A stretch of 64,000 nucleotides of DNA from Pseudomonas mucidolens (GTDB lineage: Bacteria > Pseudomonadota > Gammaproteobacteria > Pseudomonadales > Pseudomonadaceae): NCBI RefSeq assembly GCF_900106045.1, contig NZ_LT629802.1, positions 4,712,001 through 4,776,000 of the forward strand, read 5' to 3'. Below the pieces are notes generated by a model. The model was not told the DNA's origin. It did no database searches and saw only the letters and a list, made by a program, of their open reading frames with translations. The position numbers were made by a program, and so were the translations under genes. Numbering within the stretch: position 1 is the stretch's first letter; every line of letters starts with the position of its first letter. Positions 25,594-34,672 of the stretch are shown here, piece after piece.

Positions 25594-26924
25594 GGTTTCT
25601 GTCTGTCTTCCTTGTGAATCTCAACGTGACGTTTTGGCGTGGTCACCCTGAGGTTTTCTATGTCGTACACAGCGCCGCCGTGCTGGATGTTTTCGATGTG
25701 ATGAATCTCGTAACGAGCATTCTCGCCGCTGCGTTCTGCTTTCGGTGCAAACGGTGAATTGCCTTTCGATAACCAGTCTTGGTTGGTGGGTTTGAACTGA
25801 CTCCGTAACACGGCATCACTCCCTACAGCGGTCCACATTGCAGCCCTGAAATCATCGAAGCTTTTAAACTTCCGCCCCCGCAACTGATCGGCAATTCTCG
25901 CGGGTATTGGTGCACCGAGTCCTGTGCCAGCGCCAGCAAGCCAGATGCCAATCACATCTTCGCCTTGACCTGTGACGGTGCCGGCGCTCTTACGAACATT
26001 CATCACGATGTACAGCGGCTGTACACCAGAATCAGCCGGGAACACGAGAATGAAGTCTCTGTACGCGTCCGGGTAGACCGGACTGACGATGATGTTATCA
26101 GCCTGTTCTGTAGGCGGATAAATCCAGATTTGTGGTGCTTGTGGTGCGGCTTCTAGCGGGGGAATCCCAGAGGCGCTGGAGGGCTCAACGGCTGGTGTCC
26201 ATATCAGGGTTACCCCATCACCAAAGTCTGCCACCTGCTGGGAGCCTTGCTCAACGAATTGCACCACCGGAATCATCTCCCAGTCAGTGCGTTTCTGGGT
26301 GTTGTACCCGTACCCCTTCAAGGTGCCGTCCACCTGCTGTTCGACATTTATCCGAACGCGTGTACGGCCTTCTCTAAGTGATTGAAGCTGTTCTTCGGTG
26401 TACAGACTGCTATCACCCAAGCTAGAAGGCCACAGTAGAGCGACAATGCCCGCCAAAGCCCCAGCGGCAACACCAGCAGTCACAACACCCGTTCCGGCCG
26501 CTGTTGCGGCAGCAGTCTCCGTTGCAACACTGGCAGCGCCAGCAGCACACAGAGCACCACAGGACGAACTGGCAGCAACGGCTGTCCCGCCCAACATGAG
26601 TGTTCCCAGTGCAGTGGGTAGGGGACTACCGCTGATTTTCTTGAGAGGGATGTTCCCGTCTGCATCCGTTTCATGGCCACCCAGAATGGCAAACTCGCCG
26701 TAGTTGGCCACCTTCTCAACAGGCACAAACCCGGATGGGTTGCTGTGATTGATTACGCCGTCTGGGAGGTTGCAGCTCTTGGCGAATACGCATCCGCGTA
26801 GGCTGACTTCCTCCGGCGTCTTGATAGCCCCCCTACGTGTGTCAGCTTCCCGCTCGCGCCTTTCATTCGCCGCAACGGTTCTGCCCCAAGCCGCCTGTAC
26901 TGCCTCTGTCGCCTCGGCATGCAA
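25590..26924 (-). CDS. S-type pyocin with HNH DNase domain; N-terminus interrupted by an in-frame stop
   Basis: From TTG 26924 it encodes 444 residues. They comprise a short N-terminal region with the motif RGCVFAKSC, a Gly/Ala-rich hydrophobic stretch (about 120-170), an S-type pyocin translocation domain (about 180-340), and a C-terminal colicin-E9-like nuclease. The nuclease has the HNH signature YEIHHIENIQHGG, NLRVTTPKRHVEIHK. The same frame continues upstream to a better start, ATG 26984 with AGGGAAG 5 bases before it, but codon 16 (26939-26937) is TAA. Either the gene has a nonsense mutation or it reinitiates at TTG. It lacks the long receptor-binding N-terminus of classical pyocins. 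The immunity gene is coupled downstream. Confidence 0.85.
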   Translation of the reverse strand: MHAEATEAVQAAWGRTVAANERREREADTRRGAIKTPEEVSLRGCVFAKSCNLPDGVINHSNPSGFVPVEKVANYGEFAILGGHETDADGNIPLKKISGSPLPTALGTLMLGGTAVAASSSCGALCAAGAASVATETAAATAAGTGVVTAGVAAGALAGIVALLWPSSLGDSSLYTEEQLQSLREGRTRVRINVEQQVDGTLKGYGYNTQKRTDWEMIPVVQFVEQGSQQVADFGDGVTLIWTPAVEPSSASGIPPLEAAPQAPQIWIYPPTEQADNIIVSPVYPDAYRDFILVFPADSGVQPLYIVMNVRKSAGTVTGQGEDVIGIWLAGAGTGLGAPIPARIADQLRGRKFKSFDDFRAAMWTAVGSDAVLRSQFKPTNQDWLSKGNSPFAPKAERSGENARYEIHHIENIQHGGAVYDIENLRVTTPKRHVEIHKEDRQKP

Positions 26925-27017
26925 CCTGTTGCCATCTTACCCATTACACCCCTTATAACTCGGGAATAGGTTTTCAACCGCCATAACACTTCCCTGTAAA
27001 AATTGACTCAACCCCTT

Positions 27018-27028
27018 GGGGGGGGGGG
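27018..27028. repeat. homopolymer of 11 G upstream of the DNase pyocin
   Basis: Eleven consecutive G on the plus strand (poly-C in the pyocin sense), 34 bases upstream of the ATG at 26984. Its place in the probable promoter or leader makes length-dependent expression possible. Confidence 0.7.
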
Positions 27029-27462
27029 AATTCCAGCCCGTAGCTGGGCCGCATCGACGCTACCGCAAAGCTCCAGCACTGGTTGTAGGGCAATTCCCAA
27101 TTACAGTACTGAATACTCACCGATCCATGTCGTTTGCTGGGTGGGCGAAGGATATCGGGGTGTAGTGGTCAACTAATCCCGGACACGACGTTAAGTTTTT
27201 CCTCGGCCTGAGCTGGCGTCAGCCCACCGTTGAATTGGTAAGGCCCAATACAGATGAACACTATTCAAGAGTTGAAAGAGGGCCGCGACAAACTGGCCCT
27301 CGAAATGGAGAGCATCTACGTTAAATCTGAAATCTATCGACAGGTGAGCAGACACAGATTTTGCGTAGAAACGCGAATTTCAGTCTGGTTTTAAATGCGT
27401 GTTGCGCTGAAAAGCGTTTTTACACACTCAGGGCCAAAAGCGGACATGTCCGGCATCGTTTT
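27029..27462. other. gene-poor stretch with insertion-sequence debris
   Basis: Around 27165-27240 the minus strand reads FNGGLTPAQAEEKLNVVSG, which resembles the tail of an IS3-type transposase. A 46-codon plus-strand frame (27254-27394, MNTIQELKEGRDKLALEME...) looks like a truncated gene start. No complete gene is seen. Confidence 0.4.
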
Positions 27463-28440
27463 TTACACGTCAGTAATCCATGTACCGGGAATACTTTCAG
27501 CAAACCCGACGCCAAATAACTGCGCTGGTGTTGCAAAGCCCTGCCTGACTTCACCGCCCAATACCCGGCGTGCTGCCTCCACTGCCGCTAGAGGCGTATA
27601 GGAATAGCCATTCACCGTTCCGATCACGGAGCGCGCTACCGTACCGTCAGCAGCGGTCACCTCAGCGACCGCGCGAGCTGGTTGCGTCAGTCGCTGCTCG
27701 GCGCTGGGGCCATCCAGTAATTGTGCCAAGTCGCCTGTGGGAAATGCATCACCGGTGACGTGAACATACATGGCGATATTAGGGATAGCGCTCGAGTGCC
27801 AACTGGTGATCAGGTCACCGAAGGACAGCGGTGCGCAGAGGACTGGCCCGTCACCAAAGTCGAACAACTCTGGCTGAGCGGCGGGAGTGGCAACCAATCG
27901 ACCCTCGACCCTCGCCATTAATCCCGCACCGATGATTTCACTGGCACTGATTGCTGAGCCTCTCGACATGGACCCCGCCACCTGAAGTGCAACTCGCAGC
28001 GACTGAGGACTGCGTACGCGTTGGGCAACATGCATGGCCAGGCAATCGGTCGGCACCACGTCCCAGCCAACGCCGGGCAGTAGCATGACGCCCGCTTTTG
28101 CGGCCTGCACGCTTAGCCGTTCAGCTAATCGGTAAACGTTGATTTCGGCGGTGATATCCAGGTAGCTGACGCCAGCCTCAATGCAGGCGTACATCAGTGG
28201 TTGCGCGGTGTGTGCGAACGGACCGGCGCAGTTCAGAAGTACATCCACCCCTGCCAAAGCGCTACCTGGCGGGCCATCGAGCGAAAAAACGCGATAGGGC
28301 ACATCCAGGCGCTCGGCCAGCGTTTGCAACTTGGCGGCATCGCGACCGGCGATTTCAACGTTAAGGCCAGCCGCTTTCGCCTGCTCTGCGACCATGCTGC
28401 CGGTATAACCAGCGGCGCCGTATATCAGTAGTTTTTTCAT
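27463..28440 (-). CDS. saccharopine dehydrogenase-like / trans-acting enoyl reductase-type oxidoreductase
   Basis: A 325-residue NAD(P)-binding protein. The Rossmann start is KKLLIYGAAGYTGSMVAEQA, then VDVLLNCAGPFAHTA, GVSYLDITAE and LLPGVGWDVVPTDCLA, the pattern of saccharopine-dehydrogenase-like proteins. The substrate cannot be told. The ATG at 28440 overlaps the stop of the upstream VOC gene (ATGA). Confidence 0.83.
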   Translation of the reverse strand: MKKLLIYGAAGYTGSMVAEQAKAAGLNVEIAGRDAAKLQTLAERLDVPYRVFSLDGPPGSALAGVDVLLNCAGPFAHTAQPLMYACIEAGVSYLDITAEINVYRLAERLSVQAAKAGVMLLPGVGWDVVPTDCLAMHVAQRVRSPQSLRVALQVAGSMSRGSAISASEIIGAGLMARVEGRLVATPAAQPELFDFGDGPVLCAPLSFGDLITSWHSSAIPNIAMYVHVTGDAFPTGDLAQLLDGPSAEQRLTQPARAVAEVTAADGTVARSVIGTVNGYSYTPLAAVEAARRVLGGEVRQGFATPAQLFGVGFAESIPGTWITDV

Positions 28441-28838
28441 GAGCCGTGCTGCCATTTTTTGTAGACGAATTCGAGGCTATAACCGTCCGGGTCCAGCACA
28501 TTGGCGGCGTAGTACTCCGGGTCGTAGTGCAGACGAGCGCCTGGCGGGCCGTTGTCCGTGGCGCCGGCTTGGATAGCAGCGGCGTACGCGGCATCCACCT
28601 CGTCGCGGCTATTGGCGACAAAGCCGATGTGTGCCGCACGGCCTTCGACAACGCCTTCGCGCAGCCAGAAAAATACTCGCCCGTTTGCACCAAAACCTTT
28701 GAGGTCGGGATGGCCGGGCGGGCCATCCTTGCCGTCGTAGTCAAGTCGGCTGGTGATGCCCAGCGGTGGCAGTGCGGCGCTGTAGAAAGCGATGGAGCGT
28801 TTAAGGTCTGCAACAGAGATAAAGACATGATCAAGCAT
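28437..28838 (-). CDS. VOC-family (glyoxalase/dioxygenase-like) protein
   Basis: A 133-residue VOC protein. LDHVFISVADLKRSIAFYSA opens the first beta-alpha-beta-beta unit, and NVLDPDGYSLEFVYKKW closes the second. The metal-ligand positions His4 and the Glu near the end (LEF) are present. It is coupled to the following dehydrogenase-like gene by an ATGA overlap. Reaction unknown. Confidence 0.85.
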   Translation of the reverse strand: MLDHVFISVADLKRSIAFYSAALPPLGITSRLDYDGKDGPPGHPDLKGFGANGRVFFWLREGVVEGRAAHIGFVANSRDEVDAAYAAAIQAGATDNGPPGARLHYDPEYYAANVLDPDGYSLEFVYKKWQHGS

Positions 28839-28877
28839 CGCGTTTTCCTCACTTAAGGTTGGATTTTGTGGAGGTGT

Positions 28878-29621
28878 TTAAACCATGTAGCCGCCTGCAA
28901 CTTCAATGGTCTGGGCATTGATCCAGGCGCTCTCCGCCGACAACAGCGTGGTGACCACAAGGCCCACATCTTCGGGCTCCCCTATCCGGCCCAACGCTGT
29001 TTGCCCGCAGAGCAACGCCTCGAACTCACTGTTCAGGCCACCACCCAGTTCGGTACGAATGGCCCCAGGCGAGACGGCGTTGGCACGAATACGGCGCTCG
29101 CCAAACTCCTTAGCCATATAGCGGGTCAGCACTTCCAGCCCGCCTTTGAACGCGGCATAGGGTGCAACACCCGCCGTGGCAACACGGGTCGTGGCGCTGG
29201 TGATGTTGACGATGCTGGCGCCATCGGCCAGCAACGGCAGCAAGGTTTGGGTCAGAAAAAACGGACCCTTGAGGTGGACGTTGAATAGCCCATCGAACTG
29301 CGCTTCGCTAACAGTCGCCATTGGGTTGAACAGCCCATAGCCGGCGTTATTGACCACACCATCGAGGTGCGACACACCCCAAACGTTCTGCAAGTCGCGC
29401 TGAAGCCTTTCAGTAAAGGCGCCAAAGCTGGCGACCTCGGCTACATCCAACTTCAGCGCAACGGCTTTACCGCCACTTGCCTGAATCTGCTCAACCACAG
29501 CCTGCGCCGCTGCCGGGTTGTTGTTATAGGTCAGGACTACGCCCATACCTCGCTGGGCGCAGAGAGTGGCGGTACTGGCACCGATGCCACGGCTGCCGCC
29601 GGTGATCAGAATGACGCTCAT
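28878..29621 (-). CDS. short-chain dehydrogenase/reductase (SDR) 1
   Basis: A 247-residue classical SDR: cofactor motif TGGSRGIGAS (about residues 7-16), NNAGYG, catalytic Ser in INITSATTR, Y-x-x-x-K in YAAFKGG, and C-terminal EVAGGYMV. It is divergent from the AraC gene at 29760, the likely regulator, and shares its strand with the VOC/oxidoreductase pair. Confidence 0.88.
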   Translation of the reverse strand: MSVILITGGSRGIGASTATLCAQRGMGVVLTYNNNPAAAQAVVEQIQASGGKAVALKLDVAEVASFGAFTERLQRDLQNVWGVSHLDGVVNNAGYGLFNPMATVSEAQFDGLFNVHLKGPFFLTQTLLPLLADGASIVNITSATTRVATAGVAPYAAFKGGLEVLTRYMAKEFGERRIRANAVSPGAIRTELGGGLNSEFEALLCGQTALGRIGEPEDVGLVVTTLLSAESAWINAQTIEVAGGYMV

Positions 29622-29759
29622 GGTGTGCTCCGGTGTCGATGGGGTGAAGCGTCACAGTAACGATCACCCATCGCGCCCACACATCCGTTCCTACTCGAAA
29701 TCTGCCTGTTTCTGCTTTTTTCTTGCGCTGCATAACGGTTCTGGCGTCAGATGCTCACC

Positions 29760-30644
29760 ATGAATAGTCAACTGAACGAACTCAGAGCACTGGCCACCAA
29801 AGCCGAAAACCGGCGTACGGAGACTGGCATTCCCCGTGTAGCCATGGTCCAGGGCGAAGTGCCTGAGCATTTGTTGGCCGCCGTGTACGACCCGATGATT
29901 AATCTGATTTTGCAGGGCAGTAAGTCAATGACCGTTGGCGACCGCACGTTGCGCTACGACCCAGCGACTTACTTTGTGATGTCCATCGAGTTGCCAGCAG
30001 TGGGCAAGGTTCACCCCGCCGTCACTGGCGAGCCTTACCTGGCCGTCAGTCTGACGCTGGATCCCGCGATTCTCGCCATGTTGCTGGCGGACCTGCCCAA
30101 ACCTGCCAAACGTTTTGAACAGGACGCTGGATTTTCAGTAGCCGCCGTTACGCCCGAACTGATGGATGCTTGGGTGCGTATGTTGCGGTTGATGGAACGT
30201 CCGCAGGACATCACCGCGCTGGCGCCGGCGTACGAGCGAGAAATTCTCTACCGCGTATTGCAAGGCCCTCACGGTTGGATGCTGCGAGAAATCGCGGCGC
30301 CGGATACTGCTATGGCCCGTGTAAGCCTCGCCATCCAGTGGATTCGTCGCGACTTCGCCGAGCCCATTCGGGTCGATGATTTGGCTGAGAAAGCGGCGAT
30401 GAGCGTGTCGGCCTTCCACCGCCACTTCAAAGCGGTGACCAACTTGAGTCCGTTGCAGTATCAGAAGCGCGTACGGCTGCTCCAGGCCCGCACGCTGTTG
30501 GTGGCCAGCGCCAAGAGCGTCACCACAGCAGCCTTTGAAGTGGGCTATGAAAGCCCCACCCAGTTCAGCCGCGACTACGCCCGTGTTTTTGGCTTGCCAC
30601 CTGCACGAGATGCCGCGCGGATTTTGGCTGAAACACGGGCTTAA
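29760..30644 (+). CDS. AraC-family regulator with N-terminal cupin domain (1)
   Basis: A 294-residue regulator. The N-terminal AraC_N cupin-like domain is about residues 20-170 (INLILQGSKSMTVGDRTLRY). The C-terminal pair of helix-turn-helices is IRVDDLAEKAAMSVSAFHRH and VGYESPTQFSRDYARVFG. It is clearly paralogous to the protein at 34673-35563. It is divergent from SDR 1, which it probably controls. An ATG three codons earlier is also possible. Confidence 0.88.
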   Translation: MNSQLNELRALATKAENRRTETGIPRVAMVQGEVPEHLLAAVYDPMINLILQGSKSMTVGDRTLRYDPATYFVMSIELPAVGKVHPAVTGEPYLAVSLTLDPAILAMLLADLPKPAKRFEQDAGFSVAAVTPELMDAWVRMLRLMERPQDITALAPAYEREILYRVLQGPHGWMLREIAAPDTAMARVSLAIQWIRRDFAEPIRVDDLAEKAAMSVSAFHRHFKAVTNLSPLQYQKRVRLLQARTLLVASAKSVTTAAFEVGYESPTQFSRDYARVFGLPPARDAARILAETRA

Positions 30645-30649
30645 GCCAT

Positions 30650-31399
30650 TTAACTGTTTTGGCCACCATCCACATTCAAGGTGGCGCCAGTGATATAGGC
30701 CGCGTCAGGCCCTACCAAAAACGCCACAGCGCCGGCCACTTCTTCGGGCTGACCGTAGCGTCCCAGTGCCGTCATTTGTTTAACCATGGCGGCCACGTCG
30801 CTGGTCTCAGGATTCATCTGGGTATTGATCGGGCCCGGTTGCACGGTATTGACGGTGATATGACGCCCACCCAGATCGCGTGCCCAACCACGGCTATAGG
30901 CAGCTACCGCCGCCTTGCTCGCGGCGTAGTCGGCGATACCTGGAAAAGGCGCACGACTGGCGAACATGGTGCCGATGGAAACGATCCGCCCAGCATCAGC
31001 CAGCAGCGGCACCGCCGCACGAACGGCAGCGACCACGCCACCGACATTGACGGCTTGCTGGCGGTCAAGCTCGGCAATATCCGCCTGCGGATCTCCAATC
31101 ACTCCAGTGACAAACACGCCAGCGCTGTTCACCAGAATATCCAAACGACCAAAGTGCGCGTGCACGCGGTTGACCATGGCGGCGACCGCGCTTGCATCAC
31201 TTTGATCGGCAACCAGGGCCAACGCCTGCACACCCAGTGATTCGATGTAATGGGCCACCACGCTGGCATGCTCCGATGACTTGGCGTAGCTGAACGCCAC
31301 ATCAGCGCCTTCGGCGGCCAGACGTTTGGCAATGGCGGCACCGATGCCACGTGACCCACCGGTGACCAATGCAACTTTACCTGCCAGGGATTTGCTCAT
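30650..31399 (-). CDS. short-chain dehydrogenase/reductase (SDR) 2
   Basis: A 249-residue FabG-like SDR: TGGSRGIGAAIAKRLA, LVNSAGV, catalytic Ser in IVSIGTMFA, YAASKAAV and NVDGG. It is divergent from a LysR gene with a LysR-type box in between. It ends 5 bases from the convergent AraC gene stop. Confidence 0.88.
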   Translation of the reverse strand: MSKSLAGKVALVTGGSRGIGAAIAKRLAAEGADVAFSYAKSSEHASVVAHYIESLGVQALALVADQSDASAVAAMVNRVHAHFGRLDILVNSAGVFVTGVIGDPQADIAELDRQQAVNVGGVVAAVRAAVPLLADAGRIVSIGTMFASRAPFPGIADYAASKAAVAAYSRGWARDLGGRHITVNTVQPGPINTQMNPETSDVAAMVKQMTALGRYGQPEEVAGAVAFLVGPDAAYITGATLNVDGGQNS

Positions 31400-31481
31400 G
31401 ATTTTCTTCCTACATAGTGAGGGTCGAGTCGCGAATTACGAACCGTGCCGTCACACTAACCACCACCATGCCAGGGATAAA

Positions 31482-31498
31482 CATACAGATACTGTATG
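31482..31498. promoter_or_regulatory. LysR-type binding site
   Basis: CATACAG-ATA-CTGTATG, a 7-bp inverted repeat that contains the LysR-family consensus form ATAC-N7-GTAT. It lies in the gap between SDR 2 and the divergent LysR gene. Confidence 0.65.
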
Positions 31499-31556
31499 CT
31501 CTATCACTGTTTTGGTGATAAACCTCCTTCTCCAGATGCCATAAACGGTACTCCCG

Positions 31557-32468
31557 GTGGACTACTTTCTTGCCGTACAAGCGTTCAACCGCATTGTCGA
31601 AACAGGCAGCTTCGTCAAAGCCGCGACGCAAATGGAGCTTCACCCAAATGCCGTGACCAAGCTGGTGCAAGCGCTGGAGTCACACCTGCGCGTGAAGCTA
31701 CTCAACCGCACCACGCGGCGCGTTACGCTGACCAGCGAAGGGAGCGTCTATTATGAGCAAATGACCCGCCTGCTTGACCGCTGGCTGGAGGTTGAAGCGG
31801 AAATTGCGGTGACGCAGTCGGCCCCGAAAGGCAAAGTTCGGGTCGATATGGGCACCACCATCGCGACGCTATTGGTGATACCGGCACTGCCTGATTTCCA
31901 CGCCCGCTATCCGCAGGTGCAGATTGATATCGGGGCGAGCGACCGCACGGCGGACCTGGCCAGCGAAAATATCGACTGCGTGATTCGCGGCGGCATCCTG
32001 CAAGATTCCTCACTGATTGCGCGACGTCTGGGCAGCCTGCCATTTGTAACCTGCGCAACGCCGGCTTACTTGGCGGCTCATGGTGTGCCCCGCCACCCGG
32101 GCGAACTGGAAGATGGACATGCGCTGGTGCGCTACTTTTTCCCAGGTTCGGGAAGGCAGAACACCCTTGAGTTCACCAAGGGCGACGAGCACGTCACCGT
32201 GCAAGGCCGTTACGTAATCGCTGTAAACGACAGCAACGCTTACCTCGCGGCAGGTCTTGCCGGATTAGGGGTGATTCATACGTTGCGGTTTATGGCGCAG
32301 CCGTATATCGACGCAGGCGCGTTTGTCCCGGTGTTGCAGGAGTGGCAGGCAGAGCCCAATCCGCTGTCGGTCGTGTACATGCCCAACCGACATCTGAGCG
32401 TTCGCGTGCGCGCATTTGTCGATTGGCTGGTGGAGCATTTCGCCGCCCACCCCCATGTGTTGCCCTGA
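31557..32468 (+). CDS. LysR-family transcriptional regulator
   Basis: A 303-residue LysR protein starting at GTG 31557. The N-terminal winged helix is about residues 4-62 (FNRIVETGSFVKAATQMELH...LLNRTTRRVTLTSEG), followed by a periplasmic-binding-like effector domain (about 90-295). It belongs to the group without the usual acidic-box ligands of CbbR. It is divergent from SDR 2 and followed convergently by an MFS gene 4 bases away. Confidence 0.9.
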   Translation: MDYFLAVQAFNRIVETGSFVKAATQMELHPNAVTKLVQALESHLRVKLLNRTTRRVTLTSEGSVYYEQMTRLLDRWLEVEAEIAVTQSAPKGKVRVDMGTTIATLLVIPALPDFHARYPQVQIDIGASDRTADLASENIDCVIRGGILQDSSLIARRLGSLPFVTCATPAYLAAHGVPRHPGELEDGHALVRYFFPGSGRQNTLEFTKGDEHVTVQGRYVIAVNDSNAYLAAGLAGLGVIHTLRFMAQPYIDAGAFVPVLQEWQAEPNPLSVVYMPNRHLSVRVRAFVDWLVEHFAAHPHVLP

Positions 32469-32472
32469 GGTG

Positions 32473-33672
32473 CTACCGGGGGAAACGCGCGACGATCCAC
32501 AAGGTGGCGCCCAAAGTACCCGCCACACCTACCCCAATGGCCATCTGAACGCCGAAGTGATCAACAGCCACGCCGCCGATCAATGCGCCGATCCCCATCG
32601 CTAACTGGCCGACGGCAACGAATAGCGCCGCCACAACTTCAAGACGATCTGGCGCTGCCTTGAATATCCAGCTCTGTATGGCGATTGGCAGCATGCCGAA
32701 ACCAACGCCCCACGCGACGACTGCTGCTGTCGCCCACACTGGATTCGTGCCCCAAACCACCAGCGATAACATCGCACCGCCCAAAAACAGCGTGGTGACC
32801 AACACCGCCCTGCGTACATCGCGCTCGACAAACCAACCGCAAAAAATGTTGCCGATAATCCCTGCCACACCATAGGCGAGTAACAAGGCACTCAGGTTGC
32901 CGGAGTCAATGCCACTGGTTTGCTTTAGAAACGGTGCGATATAGGTGTAGGCGGCGAGCTGCCCGGTAAAAATAAGAACAACGGCCACCAGGCCCGCCCG
33001 TACGTTAGTCATCCTCAGCACCACGGGCACCTGGCCGAAGCCGAGGGATTTCTCAGGTGGAATGCGCGGCAGCAGCACGACTAACGCCGCCACTACCAAC
33101 ACAACCAAAACCGCGAAGGCGGCAAATGCCAACCGCCATCCCAGTAACCCGCCAAGCAATGTCCCTGCTGGAACGCCGGCTACGGTGCCCAATGTCACGC
33201 CAGAAAAAATGATGGAGGTTGCCCTGCCAATAGCATTGGGCCTCAGCCTGGCGCCCAGAGAAACCCCAATGGTCCAGAATCCGCCCACCGCAACGCCGAG
33301 AAGCACCCGAGCAGCGAGCAGAACAGGCAGGCTATTGGCGCACGCGACCAGCGCATTGGAAATGACCAGCAGACTGAGCAACGCCCACAACGCGTGCTGA
33401 CGCTGAATATGCTTGCCCACACTAATGGTCAACAGCGCCGCGCAAGCGGCCACGATACCAGGTGCCGTAACCATAAGGCCGGCCTGCCCCTCACTGATCG
33501 CTAGGTCTTGGGCAATTTGCGGCAATAGCCCCACAGGCAGAAATTCGGCGCTCACCAGTGTGAACGCACCAACGCCGATGGCGACGACTGCGCTCCATGA
33601 GGCCGGTGCGGGAGAGGTTCTAGGCGTGGTTGATAAATCCGAGGGCGATGCTGTTTTTACGCTGTGCGTCAT
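32473..33672 (-). CDS. MFS efflux transporter (DHA1/sugar-efflux-like)
   Basis: A 399-residue membrane protein with about 12 hydrophobic segments. The loop 2-3 motif is shortened (GKHIQRQHALW). Motif C-like glycines appear in GVTLGTVAGVPAGTLLGGLLGW, typical of DHA1 drug or sugar efflux proteins (AraJ/YdhP type). The N-terminus is a 28-residue Ser/Thr/Pro-rich cytoplasmic stretch. It is followed on the same strand by SDR 3's gene neighbourhood. Substrate unknown. Confidence 0.87.
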   Translation of the reverse strand: MTHSVKTASPSDLSTTPRTSPAPASWSAVVAIGVGAFTLVSAEFLPVGLLPQIAQDLAISEGQAGLMVTAPGIVAACAALLTISVGKHIQRQHALWALLSLLVISNALVACANSLPVLLAARVLLGVAVGGFWTIGVSLGARLRPNAIGRATSIIFSGVTLGTVAGVPAGTLLGGLLGWRLAFAAFAVLVVLVVAALVVLLPRIPPEKSLGFGQVPVVLRMTNVRAGLVAVVLIFTGQLAAYTYIAPFLKQTSGIDSGNLSALLLAYGVAGIIGNIFCGWFVERDVRRAVLVTTLFLGGAMLSLVVWGTNPVWATAAVVAWGVGFGMLPIAIQSWIFKAAPDRLEVVAALFVAVGQLAMGIGALIGGVAVDHFGVQMAIGVGVAGTLGATLWIVARFPR

Positions 33673-33734
33673 GGTCGCAACCTGAAGACATACAGGCGTA
33701 CGTTGCCGTACGCCTGTGCGTTAATCGGCAAAAG

Positions 33735-34484
33735 TTAGTAGCCCACGCCCCGCACGCCACCCGATGCCCGAATGGATTCACCCGTCACCCAATGGGCGTC
33801 TTCGGATGCCAGAAACACGGCAAGCGGGGCAATATCTTCAGGCTCGCCGAAACGACGCAATGGCGTACCCGCGATAAGTTGCTCGCCAAATTCACCAGCA
33901 AAATTGCCGTCTGTAGCCGGCGTGTTGGTGTGGCCAGGGAGGATAGAGTTAACCCGAATTCCGCGTGGCCCAAGCTCTCTGGCTAAGGCAAAGGTCAGCG
34001 TATCGACCGCGCCTTTGGTTGCCGAGTAAACGCTCGAAGCAAGGTAGGGGTCGGTGCTGAGGATCGAGCTGATATTAATGATGCTGCCCGATGAGCTAAG
34101 CAGTTTCACGGCCTCTCGCGCCGCCAGCAGATAGCCGAGCACATTGAGGTTGAACTGCTTGTGAAAGGCCTCTTCGGTGAGATCTTCAATCATTTGAAAC
34201 ACCGCAACCCCGGCGTTGTTCACCAGAATATCCAGCGTTCCATAGTCAGCTGCCACGGTTGCGAACAAGCGTTGCACGTCAGTGCCGTTGCTCATGTCCG
34301 CTTGTATGGCAGTGGCACTCCCGCCTTGCGCTTGAATATGCGCTACCACCGAATCTGCGTCGTCTTTGCTGGATGAATAATTGATGATGACGGTGGCACC
34401 GGCTGCAGCCAATGCCTTGGCAATACCAGCACCGATGCCTTTGGACGCGCCTGTTACTACCGCGATTTTTCCTTCAAGTTTCAT
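33735..34484 (-). CDS. short-chain dehydrogenase/reductase (SDR) 3
   Basis: A 249-residue SDR: TGASKGIGAGIAKALA, LVNNAGVAVF, INISSIL, YSATKGAV and a C-terminal ASGGVRGVGY. The ATG at 34484 has GAAAGG upstream; the longer open frame is not needed. It is divergent from the second AraC gene. Confidence 0.87.
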   Translation of the reverse strand: MKLEGKIAVVTGASKGIGAGIAKALAAAGATVIINYSSSKDDADSVVAHIQAQGGSATAIQADMSNGTDVQRLFATVAADYGTLDILVNNAGVAVFQMIEDLTEEAFHKQFNLNVLGYLLAAREAVKLLSSSGSIINISSILSTDPYLASSVYSATKGAVDTLTFALARELGPRGIRVNSILPGHTNTPATDGNFAGEFGEQLIAGTPLRRFGEPEDIAPLAVFLASEDAHWVTGESIRASGGVRGVGY

Positions 34485-34672
34485 AGGAGACCTTTCTAAA
34501 GTGGCGAGTGACGCAGCGTCAGTTGTTCGCCCCAAGAGAATTGGGACTACACGCTGCTTGCCAGCAGTATCGGGTCAGTGCCGCACAGCGCCGTTGCCAG
34601 TTCTTCTCGCACCCTTGCCTATTCTTCTCACCTGTATTGCTTTGCGCGCTGGTCTACGCCATCGTCGTTCCC

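Noticed and set aside
27254..27394. 46-codon frame as a real gene
   Set aside because: It has no clear ribosome site or homologue that I recognise and lies in IS debris.
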